21,897 nucleotides of DNA, taken from positions 1-21,897 of the forward strand of contig DGIZ01000177.1 of the NCBI GenBank assembly GCA_002386585.1, read 5' to 3'. Below are positions 14,386-21,897 of this stretch, one piece after another. Position numbers and translations under genes: made by a program. This DNA is from Brevundimonas sp. UBA4609. GTDB lineage: Bacteria; Pseudomonadota; Alphaproteobacteria; Caulobacterales; Caulobacteraceae. The notes beneath the pieces were generated by a model. That model had not been told where the DNA came from, ran no database searches, and saw only the letters and a list, made by a program, of their open reading frames with translations. Each line of letters starts with the position of its first letter. Position 1 is the stretch's first letter.

Positions 14386-14678
14386 ACGGCGGTGATGACG
14401 ACGGCGCCCTGGCCGACCACGACGAGGGCTTCAACGACGACGGCCCGACGCTCCGTACGCTGGCCGCCGCGATCCAGTGTTGGTCGATCACAAATCTGGA
14501 CGCCCGGGTTCGCGACGCGGGCTGTAAGGCGGCCGTGGGCCCGACCCTTGGCGAGGCGGCCCTCGCCTTCGCCCTGCCTGTCGAGCGCATCAAGGCCGCC
14601 GTCGAATGGCACTACTGGATGTTCCTGACCGGTGACGGCGCCGACGCTGACATGGTCATCGAACACGAGGGGGAGTGA
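14382..14678 (+). CDS. Hypothetical acidic protein, last gene of the coupled series
   Basis: A 98-residue, very acidic protein (GGDDDGALADHDEGFNDDG at the N-terminus; pI clearly low). From about 25-85 it is helical (LAAAIQCWSITNLDARVRDA, LPVERIKAAVEWHYWMF), with a hint of an HTH-like pair of helices. The ATG overlaps the previous stop (ATGA). After it the tight overlaps stop, which marks the end of the coupled run. An acidic DNA mimic is one possibility, but nothing proves it. Confidence 0.6.
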   Translation: MNGGDDDGALADHDEGFNDDGPTLRTLAAAIQCWSITNLDARVRDAGCKAAVGPTLGEAALAFALPVERIKAAVEWHYWMFLTGDGADADMVIEHEGE

Positions 14679-14681
14679 ACC

Positions 14682-14957
14682 TTAGTCATGGCCCCCGCTC
14701 CTCGCCGCGTCAGCGAAGCGATCGAGCCCCCTTCCGGCGGGCTCGATCCCGCCCTGCTGCGCATCATTCAGGCCATGGCCCGTGCGGATGCGCGCCGCGA
14801 CTTCCAGGCCGCCAGCGCCGCCCCCTTGCCGACCGCCAGGCTTGCGAGTCACGATTAGCGCCACGGCCACGGCGACGATCGCCGCCGCCACAATGGCCAG
14901 GGCGAACAACCCGACGCCGTTCGAGACTTCCAGATCGAGGGTGTGATGCAGTTTCAC
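14682..14957 (-). CDS. Possible single-TM membrane protein on the opposite strand
   Basis: A 91-residue minus-strand frame from GTG 14957. Residues about 15-36 are strongly hydrophobic (VGLFALAIVAAAIVAVAVAL), followed by basic residues (TRKPGGR), so it would insert with its C-terminus inside. GAGGAA lies 8 nt before the GTG, a good ribosome site. GC at third positions is good in the first half. The C-terminal half runs antisense to the small plus gene at 14688-14858 and looks like shadow sequence. It is the only minus-strand gene between 6254 and the tRNA. Plausible, not certain. Confidence 0.4.
   Translation of the reverse strand: MKLHHTLDLEVSNGVGLFALAIVAAAIVAVAVALIVTRKPGGRQGGGAGGLEVAARIRTGHGLNDAQQGGIEPAGRGLDRFADAARSGGHD
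14688..14858 (+). CDS. Small hypothetical protein near the recombinase
   Basis: A 56-residue protein with a predicted helix (LRIIQAMARADARRDFQAAS) and Pro-rich ends. Codon use at third positions fits the operon. A GGGGGAG lies 12 nt before the ATG, somewhat far. It overlaps the tail of an opposite-strand membrane ORF (14682-14957), so one or both could be spurious. Confidence 0.45.
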   Translation: MAPAPRRVSEAIEPPSGGLDPALLRIIQAMARADARRDFQAASAAPLPTARLASHD

Positions 14958-15262
14958 GACGACAGTTCCTCAGCGATGACGCCGCCAGTCTCGACCCGTT
15001 CGAGATCCGGCAACGCGCTGATCGTCACTCCGCCCTCGAGGGGGGTGGACGCTCAACGCACGCTCAGCCTGTCGTCACGACATGGATTCCAACAATGCAC
15101 CGTCTTTGTGGGGGCCGCACCGCACAAAAGGCCAAGCGCCCAGACTATGCGGCCCGTCGGTATCAGCAGGGTAACCGGCCTTAGGGTCAGGCCCGTCCCG
15201 CACCATAAGACGCGAGCGGGGGCTCACATCGCCGATCGCGCCCATCGGGAGGGCGGACGGCC
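14958..15262. other. Largely non-coding stretch ahead of the recombinase
   Basis: No frame here shows a recognisable protein. A reading from 15147 (39 residues) ends in the GTGA that starts the recombinase, matching the operon style, but its composition is not convincing. I see no clear promoter or terminator. GGGAGG at 15249-15254 may act as the recombinase ribosome site, 8 nt before its GTG. Confidence 0.4.
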
Positions 15263-16891
15263 GTGACCCGCGTCGCCCTTTACGCTCGCTACAGCTCGGA
15301 CCGCCAGAACGAGCGCTCGATCTCCGATCAGTTGAATGTCCTGATCCAGCACGCCGCCTCCAAAGGCTGGGCCGTCGTCGGCACCTACACCGACGCCGCC
15401 ATTTCGGGCTCGGCCATGGCGAATCGCCCAGGGCTTCTCGGGGCGCTCGCTGCGGCCGACCGAGGCGAGTTCGACCTGCTGCTGGCGGAAGACGAAGACC
15501 GTCTCGCCCGCAACCTGGAGCACCTGGCGCACGTGGCCAACCGCCTGGCCGACATCGGCGCCGGCATCGCCACCCTGTCGACCGACCGGGTCCAGGATAT
15601 GCACGTCGCCTTCAAGGGGCTCATCGCCCAGGACTTCATCCGCAACCTCAGCATGAAGACCAAGCGCGGTATGGCCTCCAATGCGGAGAAGGGTCTCGCG
15701 ACCGGCTCGCGCCTTTACGGCTATCGCTCCCAGCCCGGCGGCGCGGTCGAGATCGTGCCCGACCAGGCCGAGGTGATTCGGCGCATCTTCTCCATGTACG
15801 TCAACGACCGCATGTCCTCGCGCGAGATCGCTGAACGCCTCAACCGCGACAGGATCCCCTCTCCGGCCGGCCGCCAATGGAACGCTTCGTCCATCCAGGG
15901 CTCGCGCCAACGCGCGAACGGCGTCCTGCACAGCGAGATCTACGCCGGCGTCAAAGTCTACAACCGCGTCGAGATGCGAAAGGACCGCCAGACCGGCCGC
16001 AAGATCACCATCTGCAAGCCTCCCAGCGAGCATAAGCGCATCGATGTCCCGCACCTGGCCATCATCGATCAGGACCTTTGGAAGGCCGCCCAGCAGCGCC
16101 TCGACAGCCGCCAGACGACGGACCCGTCTCAGAGGGCGAGCTTGCGCCGGCGGCCGGGGCTGCTGTCAGGCCTGACGAAGTGCGGGTGCTGCGGGGCCTC
16201 CTATACCTCGCTCAGCCAGGGGCGGCTGGTCTGCGCGGCCTATCGCGAGAAGGGGGCGTCCGCCTGCGACAACAACCGCCACGTCAACCGGGCTGAGATC
16301 GAGCAACGCGTGCTGGACGGCCTGCGCACGCGACTGGTCGCTCCCGACGCCGTCGCGGCCTACGTCAGGGCCTACCACGCCGCCTGGGCTGAACAGGCTG
16401 CCCAGATCGAGGATCGCCGTCGACCGCTGACGCGTCGGATCGCCGAGGTCGAACGCGCCATCGAGCGCGGGGCTGACGCCCTGCTCTCCGGCGCGACGGC
16501 GGCCGCCGTCATCGGCAAGAAGCTCGAAGCCCTCGAAATCGAACAGGCCCAGCTCAAGGCGACCCTTGAACAGCTCGACGCTGAAGGCGCGCCGCCCGTG
16601 CAGTTGCACCCGCGCGCGGCCGAGAACTACGCCCGCAAGATCGAGCAGCTCCAGGCGCGCCTGGCCGAGGCGGCCGACAGCTCCGACGACGCGGACAGAG
16701 ACCTGATCGGCAGCGTCAGAGGCCTGATCCAGAAGGTGGACATCGAGCCGATCAACAAATCGAGAGGATCGCCGGTGCGGGTCACCTTGCACGGTGACCT
16801 CGCCCGGTTCGTTCTCCCGCAACACCCACCATCTAGTGGGTGTGCGTTGGTGGTTGGAGGCGGGATCGAACCGCCGACCTGTGGGTTATGA
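15263..16891 (+). CDS. Large serine recombinase (integrase of the element)
   Basis: A 542-residue protein. Residues 1-150 are the resolvase catalytic domain, with nucleophile candidate Ser11 in YARYSSDRQ and the Arg-rich EDEDRLARN region. About 165-270 is the Recombinase domain (SREIAERLNRDRIPSP, YAGVKVYNR). A zinc ribbon follows (CGCCGASY, then a Cys at LVC and another at SAC, about 310-345), then a long coiled coil (about 375-480) as in large serine integrases. It cuts att sites and integrates or excises the element. The start is GTG 15263. The last 13 residues (VVGGGIEPPTCGL) are the antisense reading of the tRNA, so the native end of the protein is probably altered by integration. Confidence 0.93.
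   Translation: MTRVALYARYSSDRQNERSISDQLNVLIQHAASKGWAVVGTYTDAAISGSAMANRPGLLGALAAADRGEFDLLLAEDEDRLARNLEHLAHVANRLADIGAGIATLSTDRVQDMHVAFKGLIAQDFIRNLSMKTKRGMASNAEKGLATGSRLYGYRSQPGGAVEIVPDQAEVIRRIFSMYVNDRMSSREIAERLNRDRIPSPAGRQWNASSIQGSRQRANGVLHSEIYAGVKVYNRVEMRKDRQTGRKITICKPPSEHKRIDVPHLAIIDQDLWKAAQQRLDSRQTTDPSQRASLRRRPGLLSGLTKCGCCGASYTSLSQGRLVCAAYREKGASACDNNRHVNRAEIEQRVLDGLRTRLVAPDAVAAYVRAYHAAWAEQAAQIEDRRRPLTRRIAEVERAIERGADALLSGATAAAVIGKKLEALEIEQAQLKATLEQLDAEGAPPVQLHPRAAENYARKIEQLQARLAEAADSSDDADRDLIGSVRGLIQKVDIEPINKSRGSPVRVTLHGDLARFVLPQHPPSSGCALVVGGGIEPPTCGL
16822..16843. repeat. Perfect 8-bp inverted repeat next to the tRNA 3' end
   Basis: ACACCCAC (16822-16829) and GTGGGTGT (16836-16843) flank a 6-nt loop. 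It sits inside the 3' end of the recombinase gene, 4 nt beyond the CCA end of the tRNA. There is no T-tract on the minus strand, so it is a weak terminator candidate for the tRNA; it could instead be a processing hairpin or part of the attachment site. Confidence 0.55.
16848..16891. other. Probable right attachment site / element boundary
   Basis: The recombinase gene runs antisense through the tRNA 3' half and stops within the anticodon loop. This placement is typical of elements integrated into a tRNA 3' end. The crossover core cannot be set from one end; the matching left copy should be a tRNA fragment beyond the left edge of the window. Confidence 0.6.
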
Positions 16892-16924
16892 ATCCACCGC
16901 TCTAACCATCTGAGCTACCCAACC
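16848..16924 (-). tRNA. tRNA with CAU anticodon (elongator Met, or Ile2)
   Basis: The minus strand folds as a full tRNA: acceptor GGTTGGG/TCCAACC (one G-U), D arm GCTC/GAGC, anticodon loop TTCATAA with CAT (anticodon complement at 16888-16890), T arm GGCGG-TTCGATC-CCGCC, discriminator A and an encoded CCA (16850-16848). The last anticodon-stem pair is A-C. It is not an initiator type, since the acceptor starts with a paired G. Elongator Met is most likely; a CAU isoleucine tRNA read with lysidine cannot be excluded. It is the probable integration target, with its 3' half against the recombinase. Confidence 0.93.
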
Positions 16925-16978
16925 CCACACGGGAGTTTCGCGCGGGCCTTTGAAGGACCCTTGGGCGCGAGAGGGGTG

Positions 16979-17007
16979 CGTATATCGCCGCCTTTCGTCC
17001 GGTTCAA
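16979..17007 (-). promoter_or_regulatory. Candidate promoter of the tRNA gene
   Basis: On the minus strand TTGAAC (17007-17002) and TATACG (16984-16979) are separated by 17 nt, a good sigma-70 type fit. Transcription would begin near 16972, about 50 nt before the tRNA. It lies on the host side, as expected if the promoter was not disrupted by integration. Confidence 0.5.
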
Positions 17008-17121
17008 GCCGCTTCGACAGGGATTTCGTGCGGGACCATCGGTCGCGGCGCCTTTCGGCTCGCGTAAAGCGCGATGTGGCTGCATCCTGCCCCTTCCACG
17101 CCACGCTGTTCAGGAGCCGCC

Positions 17122-18354
17122 ATGCGTCCCGCCCTCTTCGCCGTTTCAGCCGCCGCCCTGGTTCTCGCCGCCTGCGGAGCCAATGGACAGGACGAGGGAC
17201 AAGCGCCCGCCGCCACGGGCGCCCCGGTCGAAACCCGTCCGCCGAACAACCCCGACCAGAAGCCGGCCGTCGAAGGCCAGACCCGCGCGCCCTCGGTCAG
17301 CACCGCCGTGGCCATGCAGCACGCCGTCGTGGCGGAAGGGCTGGAGCATCCCTGGGGCCTGGCCCTGCTGCCGGACGGCCAATGGCTGGTGACGGAACGT
17401 CCCGGCCGCATGCGCGTCGTGAGCGCGCAGGGCCAGATCGGCGCTCCCATCAGCGGCCTGCCCGCCGTAGCGGCGCGCGGCCAGGGCGGCCTGCTGGACG
17501 TGATCCTGAGCCCGACCTTCGCCGAGGACCGGACGATCTACTGGTCGTACGCCCAGCCGCGGAACGGCGGCAACGGCACGGCTGTGGCGCGCGGCCGCCT
17601 GTCGGACGACCTGAGCCGAGTCGAGAACGTGCAGGTCGTCTTCCAGGTCAAGGACACCTATGACGGGGACAAGCATTTCGGCTCCTCCCTGGTCTTCGGC
17701 CCGGACGGCAAGCTGTACGTCACCGTCGGCGAGCGCTCCGACAAGCCGATGCGGCCGACAGCCCAGAGCCTGGCCTCGCACCACGGCAAGGTCATCCGCA
17801 TCAACGCCGACGGCTCGGTCCCGTCCGGCAACCCCTTCGTCGGCCGCGAAGGCGCCCTGCCGGAAATCTGGTCCTACGGCCATCGCAACCCGCAGGGCAT
17901 CGCCGTCCAGCCGGAAACCGGCGCGGTCTGGAGCATCGAGCACGGCACGCGCGGCGGCGACGAGCTGAACCTGGAGAAGGCGGGCGCCAATTTCGGCTGG
18001 CCCGGCGCGGCCTACGGCATCGAATACAGCGGCGACGCCATTCCCGACGCGACGACGACCCGCGAAGGGACGGTCCAGCCCGTCTACTACTGGGACCCGG
18101 TGATCGCGCCGGGCGGCATGGTCTTCTATGAGGGCGCCATGTTCCCCGGTTGGAAGGGGAACGCTCTAATCGGCGGCCTGGGCGGCAAGCACCTGGTTCG
18201 TCTGGTGCTGCAGGACGGCCGCGTGGTCGGCGAGGAGCGGCTGCTGACCGGCCTGGGCGAGCGCATCCGCGACGTAGCGGTCGGGCCTGACGGCGCCGTC
18301 TGGGTCGTGACAGACGAGGAGAACGGCAAGCTGGTGCGGCTGGCGCGCCGCTGA
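17122..18354 (+). CDS. PQQ-type aldose sugar dehydrogenase family lipoprotein
   Basis: A 410-residue protein with a lipoprotein signal (lipobox LAAC, Cys18), then an Ala/Pro-rich linker to about residue 60. The rest is the six-bladed beta-propeller of the soluble glucose/sorbosone dehydrogenase family: LEHPWGLALLPDG, LLDVILSPTFAEDRTIYW, HFGSSLVFGPDGKLYVTVG, IWSYGHRNPQGIAV and GANFGWPG are the expected blade motifs. It would oxidise sugars at the cell envelope with bound PQQ. ATG 17122 is chosen for AGGAG 5 nt upstream and the signal peptide; a longer frame from 17074 is less likely. A strong terminator follows, so it is a single-gene unit in the host chromosome. Confidence 0.9.
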   Translation: MRPALFAVSAAALVLAACGANGQDEGQAPAATGAPVETRPPNNPDQKPAVEGQTRAPSVSTAVAMQHAVVAEGLEHPWGLALLPDGQWLVTERPGRMRVVSAQGQIGAPISGLPAVAARGQGGLLDVILSPTFAEDRTIYWSYAQPRNGGNGTAVARGRLSDDLSRVENVQVVFQVKDTYDGDKHFGSSLVFGPDGKLYVTVGERSDKPMRPTAQSLASHHGKVIRINADGSVPSGNPFVGREGALPEIWSYGHRNPQGIAVQPETGAVWSIEHGTRGGDELNLEKAGANFGWPGAAYGIEYSGDAIPDATTTREGTVQPVYYWDPVIAPGGMVFYEGAMFPGWKGNALIGGLGGKHLVRLVLQDGRVVGEERLLTGLGERIRDVAVGPDGAVWVVTDEENGKLVRLARR

Positions 18355-18369
18355 GACTGAGAAGAGACG

Positions 18370-18400
18370 GGGCGGGCCGCGCACAACGGCCCGCCCTTTT
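18370..18400 (+). terminator. Rho-independent terminator after the sugar dehydrogenase
   Basis: A perfect 10-bp stem GGGCGGGCCG (18370-18379) / CGGCCCGCCC (18387-18396) with a 7-nt loop, followed by TTTT (18397-18400). It lies 16 nt after the stop codon. Confidence 0.9.
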
Positions 18401-18430
18401 CACATCCGGCGACCTCACGCGCCTTGTTAC

Positions 18431-18461
18431 TTGACGTTGACGTAAACGTCGGCTTTCTAAC
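18431..18461 (+). promoter_or_regulatory. Candidate MerR/LiuR-type promoter and operator for the beta-oxidation genes
   Basis: GACGTTGACGTAAACGTC (18433-18450) is a near-perfect palindrome with ACGT at its centre. It is overlapped by TTGACG (18431-18436), with TCTAAC 19 nt further on (18456-18461), the long spacer typical of MerR-family promoters. LiuR, a MerR-family regulator of branched-chain and fatty acid breakdown, binds similar ACGT-rich palindromes. This sits about 190 nt before a thiolase gene. Regulator identity is inference. Confidence 0.45.
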
Positions 18462-18531
18462 GGCCTGAGTTTCAATTCCAGACGCGATGATCAGACCCGC
18501 TCCCCATCGCGCCGCCCTCAAGACGCCAACC

Positions 18532-18573
18532 GTCCCTCATGCAGCGAGGCGCCGCGCGCCGAGCGACAGGGAC
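18532..18573. repeat. Palindromic repeat unit 1 (42 nt)
   Basis: It begins with GTCCCT and ends with AGGGAC, which pair as an outer stem. The inside holds GGCGC and GCGCC (18548-18552 and 18556-18560) around a CGC loop. It has the same length and layout as unit 2, 11 nt downstream. Confidence 0.7.
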
Positions 18574-18584
18574 ACCAAGAACCC

Positions 18585-18626
18585 GTCCCTCATGCGGTTC
18601 GCTGCCGCGCAGCGAACGATAGGGAC
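18585..18626. repeat. Palindromic repeat unit 2 (42 nt)
   Basis: GTCCCT (18585-18590) and AGGGAC (18621-18626) form the outer stem. A 9-bp perfect inner stem GTTCGCTGC / GCAGCGAAC surrounds CGC. The inner sequence differs from unit 1 while pairing is mostly kept. It ends 21 nt before the thiolase start. Confidence 0.75.
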
Positions 18627-18647
18627 ACAACGAGAGAGAGACGCCTC

Positions 18648-19853
18648 ATGGCCGACGCCTACATCTACGACGCCGTGCGCACCCCGCGCGGCAAGGGCAA
18701 GAAGGACGGCAGCCTGCACGAGATCACGGCGCTGAGCCTGGCCAGCCAGGTGCTGGAGGCGCTGCGCGATCGGAACGGCCTGGACACCGCCAAGGTCGAC
18801 GATGTGATCCTGGGCTGCGTCTCGCCGGTCGGCGAGCAGGGCGCCGACATCGCCCGCACCGCCGTCCTGGCGGCGGGCTGGGACCAGGCGACCGCGGGCT
18901 TCCAGATCAACCGCTTCTGCGCCTCGGGCCTGGAGGCGGTGAACGTGGCCGCCGCCAAGGTGAAGTCGGGCGAGGCGGGCATGGCCGTCGGCGGCGGCGT
19001 GGAAGCCATGAGCCGCGTGCCGATGGGCTCGGACGGCGGCGCCTGGCCGACCGACCCGTCCTCGGCCTTCCCGACCTATTTCGTGCCCCAGGGCGTCTCG
19101 GCCGACATGATCGCCACCAAATACGGCTTCAGCCGCGACGACGTGGACGCCTATTCGGTCGAAAGCCACAAGCGCGCCGCCCGCTCCTGGGCCGAGCGCC
19201 GCTTCGACAAGTCGGTGATCGCGGTCAAGAACCAGCTCGGCCTGACCCAGCTGGACCACGACGAGACAATTCGTCCGAACACGGACATGCAGATTCTGGG
19301 CGGGCTGAACCCCTCCTTCGTCATGATGGGCGGCATGGGATTCGACGCCGTGATCGGCCAGCGCTACCCCGAGGTCGCCAGCGTCAACCACGTCCACACC
19401 CCGGGCAACTCGTCCGGCATCGTCGACGGCGCGGCGGGCGTGCTGGTCGGCTCCAGGGAGATGGGCGAGGCCCTGGGCCTGAAGCCGCGCGCGAAGATCC
19501 TGGGCGGCGCCTCGATCGGCTCCGAGCCGTCGATCATGCTGACCGGCCCCGAGCCCGTCACCCGCAAGCTGCTGGGCAAGCTGGGCATGCAGCCGGGCGA
19601 CATCGATCTGTATGAACTGAACGAGGCCTTCGCGGCCGTGGTGCTGCGCTACATGCAGGCGCTCGACATCCCGCACGACAAGATCAACGTCTGCGGCGGC
19701 GCCATCGCCATGGGCCACCCGCTGGGCGCCACCGGCGCCATGATCCTGGGCACGGTGCTGGACGAGCTGGAGCGCTCGGACAAGTCGACGGCCCTGGCCA
19801 CCCTGTGCATCGGCGGCGGCATGGGCACCGCCACCGTCATCGAACGCGTCTGA
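18648..19853 (+). CDS. Acetyl-CoA C-acyltransferase (thiolase)
   Basis: A 401-residue thiolase of normal length. The nucleophile Cys91 is in [16 protein letters not shown] at about 325-329, the catalytic His357 in [15 protein letters not shown], and the second Cys387 in CIGGGMG. It cleaves 3-ketoacyl-CoA with CoA to release acetyl-CoA, the last step of beta-oxidation (or the reverse condensation). The next gene, 17 nt downstream, is a FadJ-like enzyme for the two preceding steps, so the pair is a beta-oxidation operon. ATG 18648 follows a GAGAGAGAG run. Which chain lengths it uses cannot be read from sequence. Confidence 0.95.
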   Translation: MADAYIYDAVRTPRGKGKKDGSLHEITALSLASQVLEALRDRNGLDTAKVDDVILGCVSPVGEQGADIARTAVLAAGWDQATAGFQINRFCASGLEAVNVAAAKVKSGEAGMAVGGGVEAMSRVPMGSDGGAWPTDPSSAFPTYFVPQGVSADMIATKYGFSRDDVDAYSVESHKRAARSWAERRFDKSVIAVKNQLGLTQLDHDETIRPNTDMQILGGLNPSFVMMGGMGFDAVIGQRYPEVASVNHVHTPGNSSGIVDGAAGVLVGSREMGEALGLKPRAKILGGASIGSEPSIMLTGPEPVTRKLLGKLGMQPGDIDLYELNEAFAAVVLRYMQALDIPHDKINVCGGAIAMGHPLGATGAMILGTVLDELERSDKSTALATLCIGGGMGTATVIERV

Positions 19854-19870
19854 TCCGGGAGCGAATGACT

Positions 19871-21897
19871 ATGGAAAACTTCAAGATCGACATCGACGCC
19901 GACGGCATCGCCACGGTCGCCTTCGACGTGCCGGGCCGTTCGATGAACACCCTGACCTCGGCCGTGATCGCCGAGATCCCGGCCCTGGTCGAAAAGATCA
20001 AGACCGACGACGCCATCAAGGGCATGGTCCTGACCTCGGGCAAGACGACCGGCTTCTGCGCCGGGGCGGACCTGGGCGACATGGCCTCGGGCATGCTGGC
20101 CGGCGGCGGCGACCTGCAGAAGGCGTTCGACACCGGCTGGGCGCTGAACGGCGCCTTCCGCGCGCTTGAGACCTCCGGCAAGCCGGTGGCGGCGGCCATC
20201 AACGGCCTGGCGCTGGGCGGCGGGCTGGAGTTCACCCTGGCCTGCCACTATCGCGTCGTCGAGAACGACCCCAAGATCCAGCTGGGTTTGCCCGAGATCA
20301 AGGTCGGCCTCTTCCCCGGCGGCGGCGGCACCCAGCGCCTGACGCGCCTGATCGGGGTGCAGAACGCCCTGATGCAGATGGCCGAGGGCAAGTCCTGGCG
20401 TCCGAACGACGCCAAGGGCGCCGGCGTCGTCCACGAGCTCGTCGAAAAGGGCCAGTCGGTCGAGGCCGCCAAGGCCTGGATCAAGGGGGGCGGCAAGGCC
20501 GTCCAGCCCTGGGACGATCCCAAGTTCAAGATTCCCGGCGGCGGCCCCTACCACCCGGCGGGCGCCCAGGTCTTCATCATGGGCAACGCCATCCTGCGCA
20601 AGCAGTCCTACGGCAACTATCCGGCCGTGCTGAACATGATGAAGGCCGTCTATGAAGGCGTGCAGGTCCCCATCGAGGCGGGCCTGCGCATCGAGACGCG
20701 CTACTTCATCAAGACCCTGATGACGCCGCAGGCCCAGGCGATGATCCGCAGCCTGTTCCTGTCCAAGCAGGAGCTGGACAAGGGCGCCGTGCGCCCGGCG
20801 GGCGTGCCCAAGTCCGATCCGAAGAAGGTCAGCGTCCTGGGCGCCGGCATGATGGGCGCAGGCATCGCCTATGTTCAGGTCATGGCCGGCATCGAGACCG
20901 TGCTGATCGACCAGACGCAGGAAGCCGCCGACAAGGGCAAGGCCCACGTCGAGGAACTGTTGAAGAAGCGCCTGTCGCGCGGTCAGATGACGCAGGAGAA
21001 GTATGACGCCACTCTGGCCCTGGTCACGGCGACGACGGACTATGACCTGATCAAGGGCTCGGACCTGGTCATCGAGGCCGTGTTCGAGAACCGCGAGGTC
21101 AAGGCCGACGTCACCAAGCGCGCAGAGGCCCAGCTGGCTGAGGGCGCCGTGTTCGGCTCCAACACCTCGACCCTGCCGATCTCGGGTCTGGCCGAGGCCA
21201 GCGTGCGGCCGGAAGACTTCATCGGCATCCACTTCTTCTCGCCCGTCGACAAGATGATGCTGGTCGAGATCATCATGGGCGAAAAGACCAGCGACGCGGC
21301 CCTGGCCAAGGCGCTGGACTATGTCCTGAAGATCAGGAAGACGCCGATCGTCGTCAACGACAGCCGCGGCTTCTACACCTCGCGCTGCTTCTCCACCTTC
21401 CTGATGGAAGGCATGGCCATGCTGGAAGAAGGCTATTCGCCCGTCCTGATCGACAACGTCGGCCGCATGACCGGAATGCCGCGCGGCCCGCTGGAGATGC
21501 ACGACGACGTGGCGCTCGACCTCTCCTACAAGATCGCCAAACAGACCCGCGAGGATCTGGGCGACAAATACGTCGCCAACGAGGGCGAGCAGATCGTCGC
21601 CACCATGGTCGAGCAGGGCCGCTATGGCCGCAAGAACGGCAAGGGCTTCTACGACTATGACCAGAAGCCCAAGGTCATCTGGCCGGGCCTCTACGACCTG
21701 GCTCCGACCACCAAGGGCGAGGCCTTCGGCGAAAGCCCCGAGGCCCTGGCCGCCGTCGATGAACTGAAGACCCGCCTGCTGTATCGCCAGGCGGTGGAAG
21801 TGGCCCGTTGCTGGGAAGAAGGCGTCATCGACGATCCGCGCGAAGGCGACCTGGGCGCCATCCTGGGCTGGGGCTTCGCGCCCTGGACCGGCGGCCC
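19871..21897 (+). CDS. fadJ: Multifunctional enoyl-CoA hydratase / 3-hydroxyacyl-CoA dehydrogenase (cut by window edge)
   Basis: The plus frame is open from ATG 19871 to the right edge, about 675 residues, so the last part of a protein of usually over 700 residues is missing. N-terminal crotonase domain: [30 protein letters not shown], then [20 protein letters not shown] with the expected oxyanion loop and Glu residues. About 315-500 is the NAD-binding dehydrogenase domain ([32 protein letters not shown] with the catalytic His), then the C-terminal helical domain ([29 protein letters not shown]). An ATG two codons earlier (19865) is possible, but GGGAG at 19857-19861 is better spaced for 19871. 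It converts enoyl-CoA to 3-ketoacyl-CoA for the thiolase. Confidence 0.95.
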   Translation, partial: MENFKIDIDADGIATVAFDVPGRSMNTLTSAVIAEIPALVEKIKTDDAIKGMVLTSGKTTGFCAGADLGDMASGMLAGGGDLQKAFDTGWALNGAFRALETSGKPVAAAINGLALGGGLEFTLACHYRVVENDPKIQLGLPEIKVGLFPGGGGTQRLTRLIGVQNALMQMAEGKSWRPNDAKGAGVVHELVEKGQSVEAAKAWIKGGGKAVQPWDDPKFKIPGGGPYHPAGAQVFIMGNAILRKQSYGNYPAVLNMMKAVYEGVQVPIEAGLRIETRYFIKTLMTPQAQAMIRSLFLSKQELDKGAVRPAGVPKSDPKKVSVLGAGMMGAGIAYVQVMAGIETVLIDQTQEAADKGKAHVEELLKKRLSRGQMTQEKYDATLALVTATTDYDLIKGSDLVIEAVFENREVKADVTKRAEAQLAEGAVFGSNTSTLPISGLAEASVRPEDFIGIHFFSPVDKMMLVEIIMGEKTSDAALAKALDYVLKIRKTPIVVNDSRGFYTSRCFSTFLMEGMAMLEEGYSPVLIDNVGRMTGMPRGPLEMHDDVALDLSYKIAKQTREDLGDKYVANEGEQIVATMVEQGRYGRKNGKGFYDYDQKPKVIWPGLYDLAPTTKGEAFGESPEALAAVDELKTRLLYRQAVEVARCWEEGVIDDPREGDLGAILGWGFAPWTGG

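Noticed and set aside
15147..15266. 39-residue frame ending in the recombinase GTGA
   Set aside because: The overlap is suggestive, but there is no ribosome site, no domain and poor codon bias.
18487..18735. 82-residue frame before the thiolase
   Set aside because: It runs through the palindromic repeats and into the thiolase in another frame; composition is that of a repeat-derived shadow.
1..21897. CRISPR array, rRNA or classical insertion sequence
   Set aside because: No regularly spaced repeats, rRNA sequence or DDE transposase seen; the only mobile-element enzyme is the serine recombinase.

Overview
The window reads as the right-hand part of a prophage or integrative element in a high-GC alphaproteobacterium, followed by host chromosome. 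The host is most likely one of the Caulobacterales, possibly Brevundimonas. This rests on the very high GC at third codon positions, on CtrA-like and MucR-like domains, and on the style of the flanking beta-oxidation genes. The species is inference; the order is moderately supported.

Layout. (1) Positions 1-4668, minus strand: a leftward, translationally coupled early operon. In transcription order it holds a Cro-like HTH protein, an unknown protein, a ParB-fold protein, a coiled-coil protein with a CtrA-like winged helix, a beta-class DNA methyltransferase, a CHC2/Toprim primase-like protein, and a P-loop ATPase cut by the window edge. (2) 4669-6253: the immunity region, with a CI/LexA-type repressor (plus), a convergent lipoprotein gene (minus) and two control regions sharing an AAC-N6-GTT operator-like motif. 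(3) 6254-14678, plus strand: a rightward operon of about 14 genes, almost all joined by 1-8 nt start/stop overlaps. It includes two small membrane proteins, an 816-residue winged-helix/ParB/MucR fusion, a TetR-type HTH without a ligand domain, small HTH proteins, a MazG-like protein, a Cys-rich zinc protein and a KOW-like protein. (4) 14688-16891: a small protein, an opposite-strand membrane ORF, a largely empty stretch, and a large serine recombinase. (5) 16848-16924, minus strand: an intact CAU-anticodon tRNA (elongator Met, or Ile2) into which the recombinase reads antisense. This is the probable attachment site and right end of the element. (6) 17122 to the end: host genes for a lipoprotein PQQ-type sugar dehydrogenase with a strong terminator, then a thiolase and a FadJ-like multifunctional enzyme running off the edge. 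Ahead of the thiolase lie a MerR/LiuR-like operator and twin palindromic repeats.

How it may work. The CI-like repressor probably holds down both the leftward operon (Cro-like and replication genes) and the rightward operon, a split lambda-like switch. The most striking content is the set of proteins that resemble Caulobacter cell-cycle regulators: a CtrA DNA-binding domain without a receiver, a DNA methyltransferase directly after it, and a MucR domain fused to ParB. Together they suggest an element that reads or rewires the host cell-cycle circuit. Structural phage genes are not in the window and would be expected to the left.
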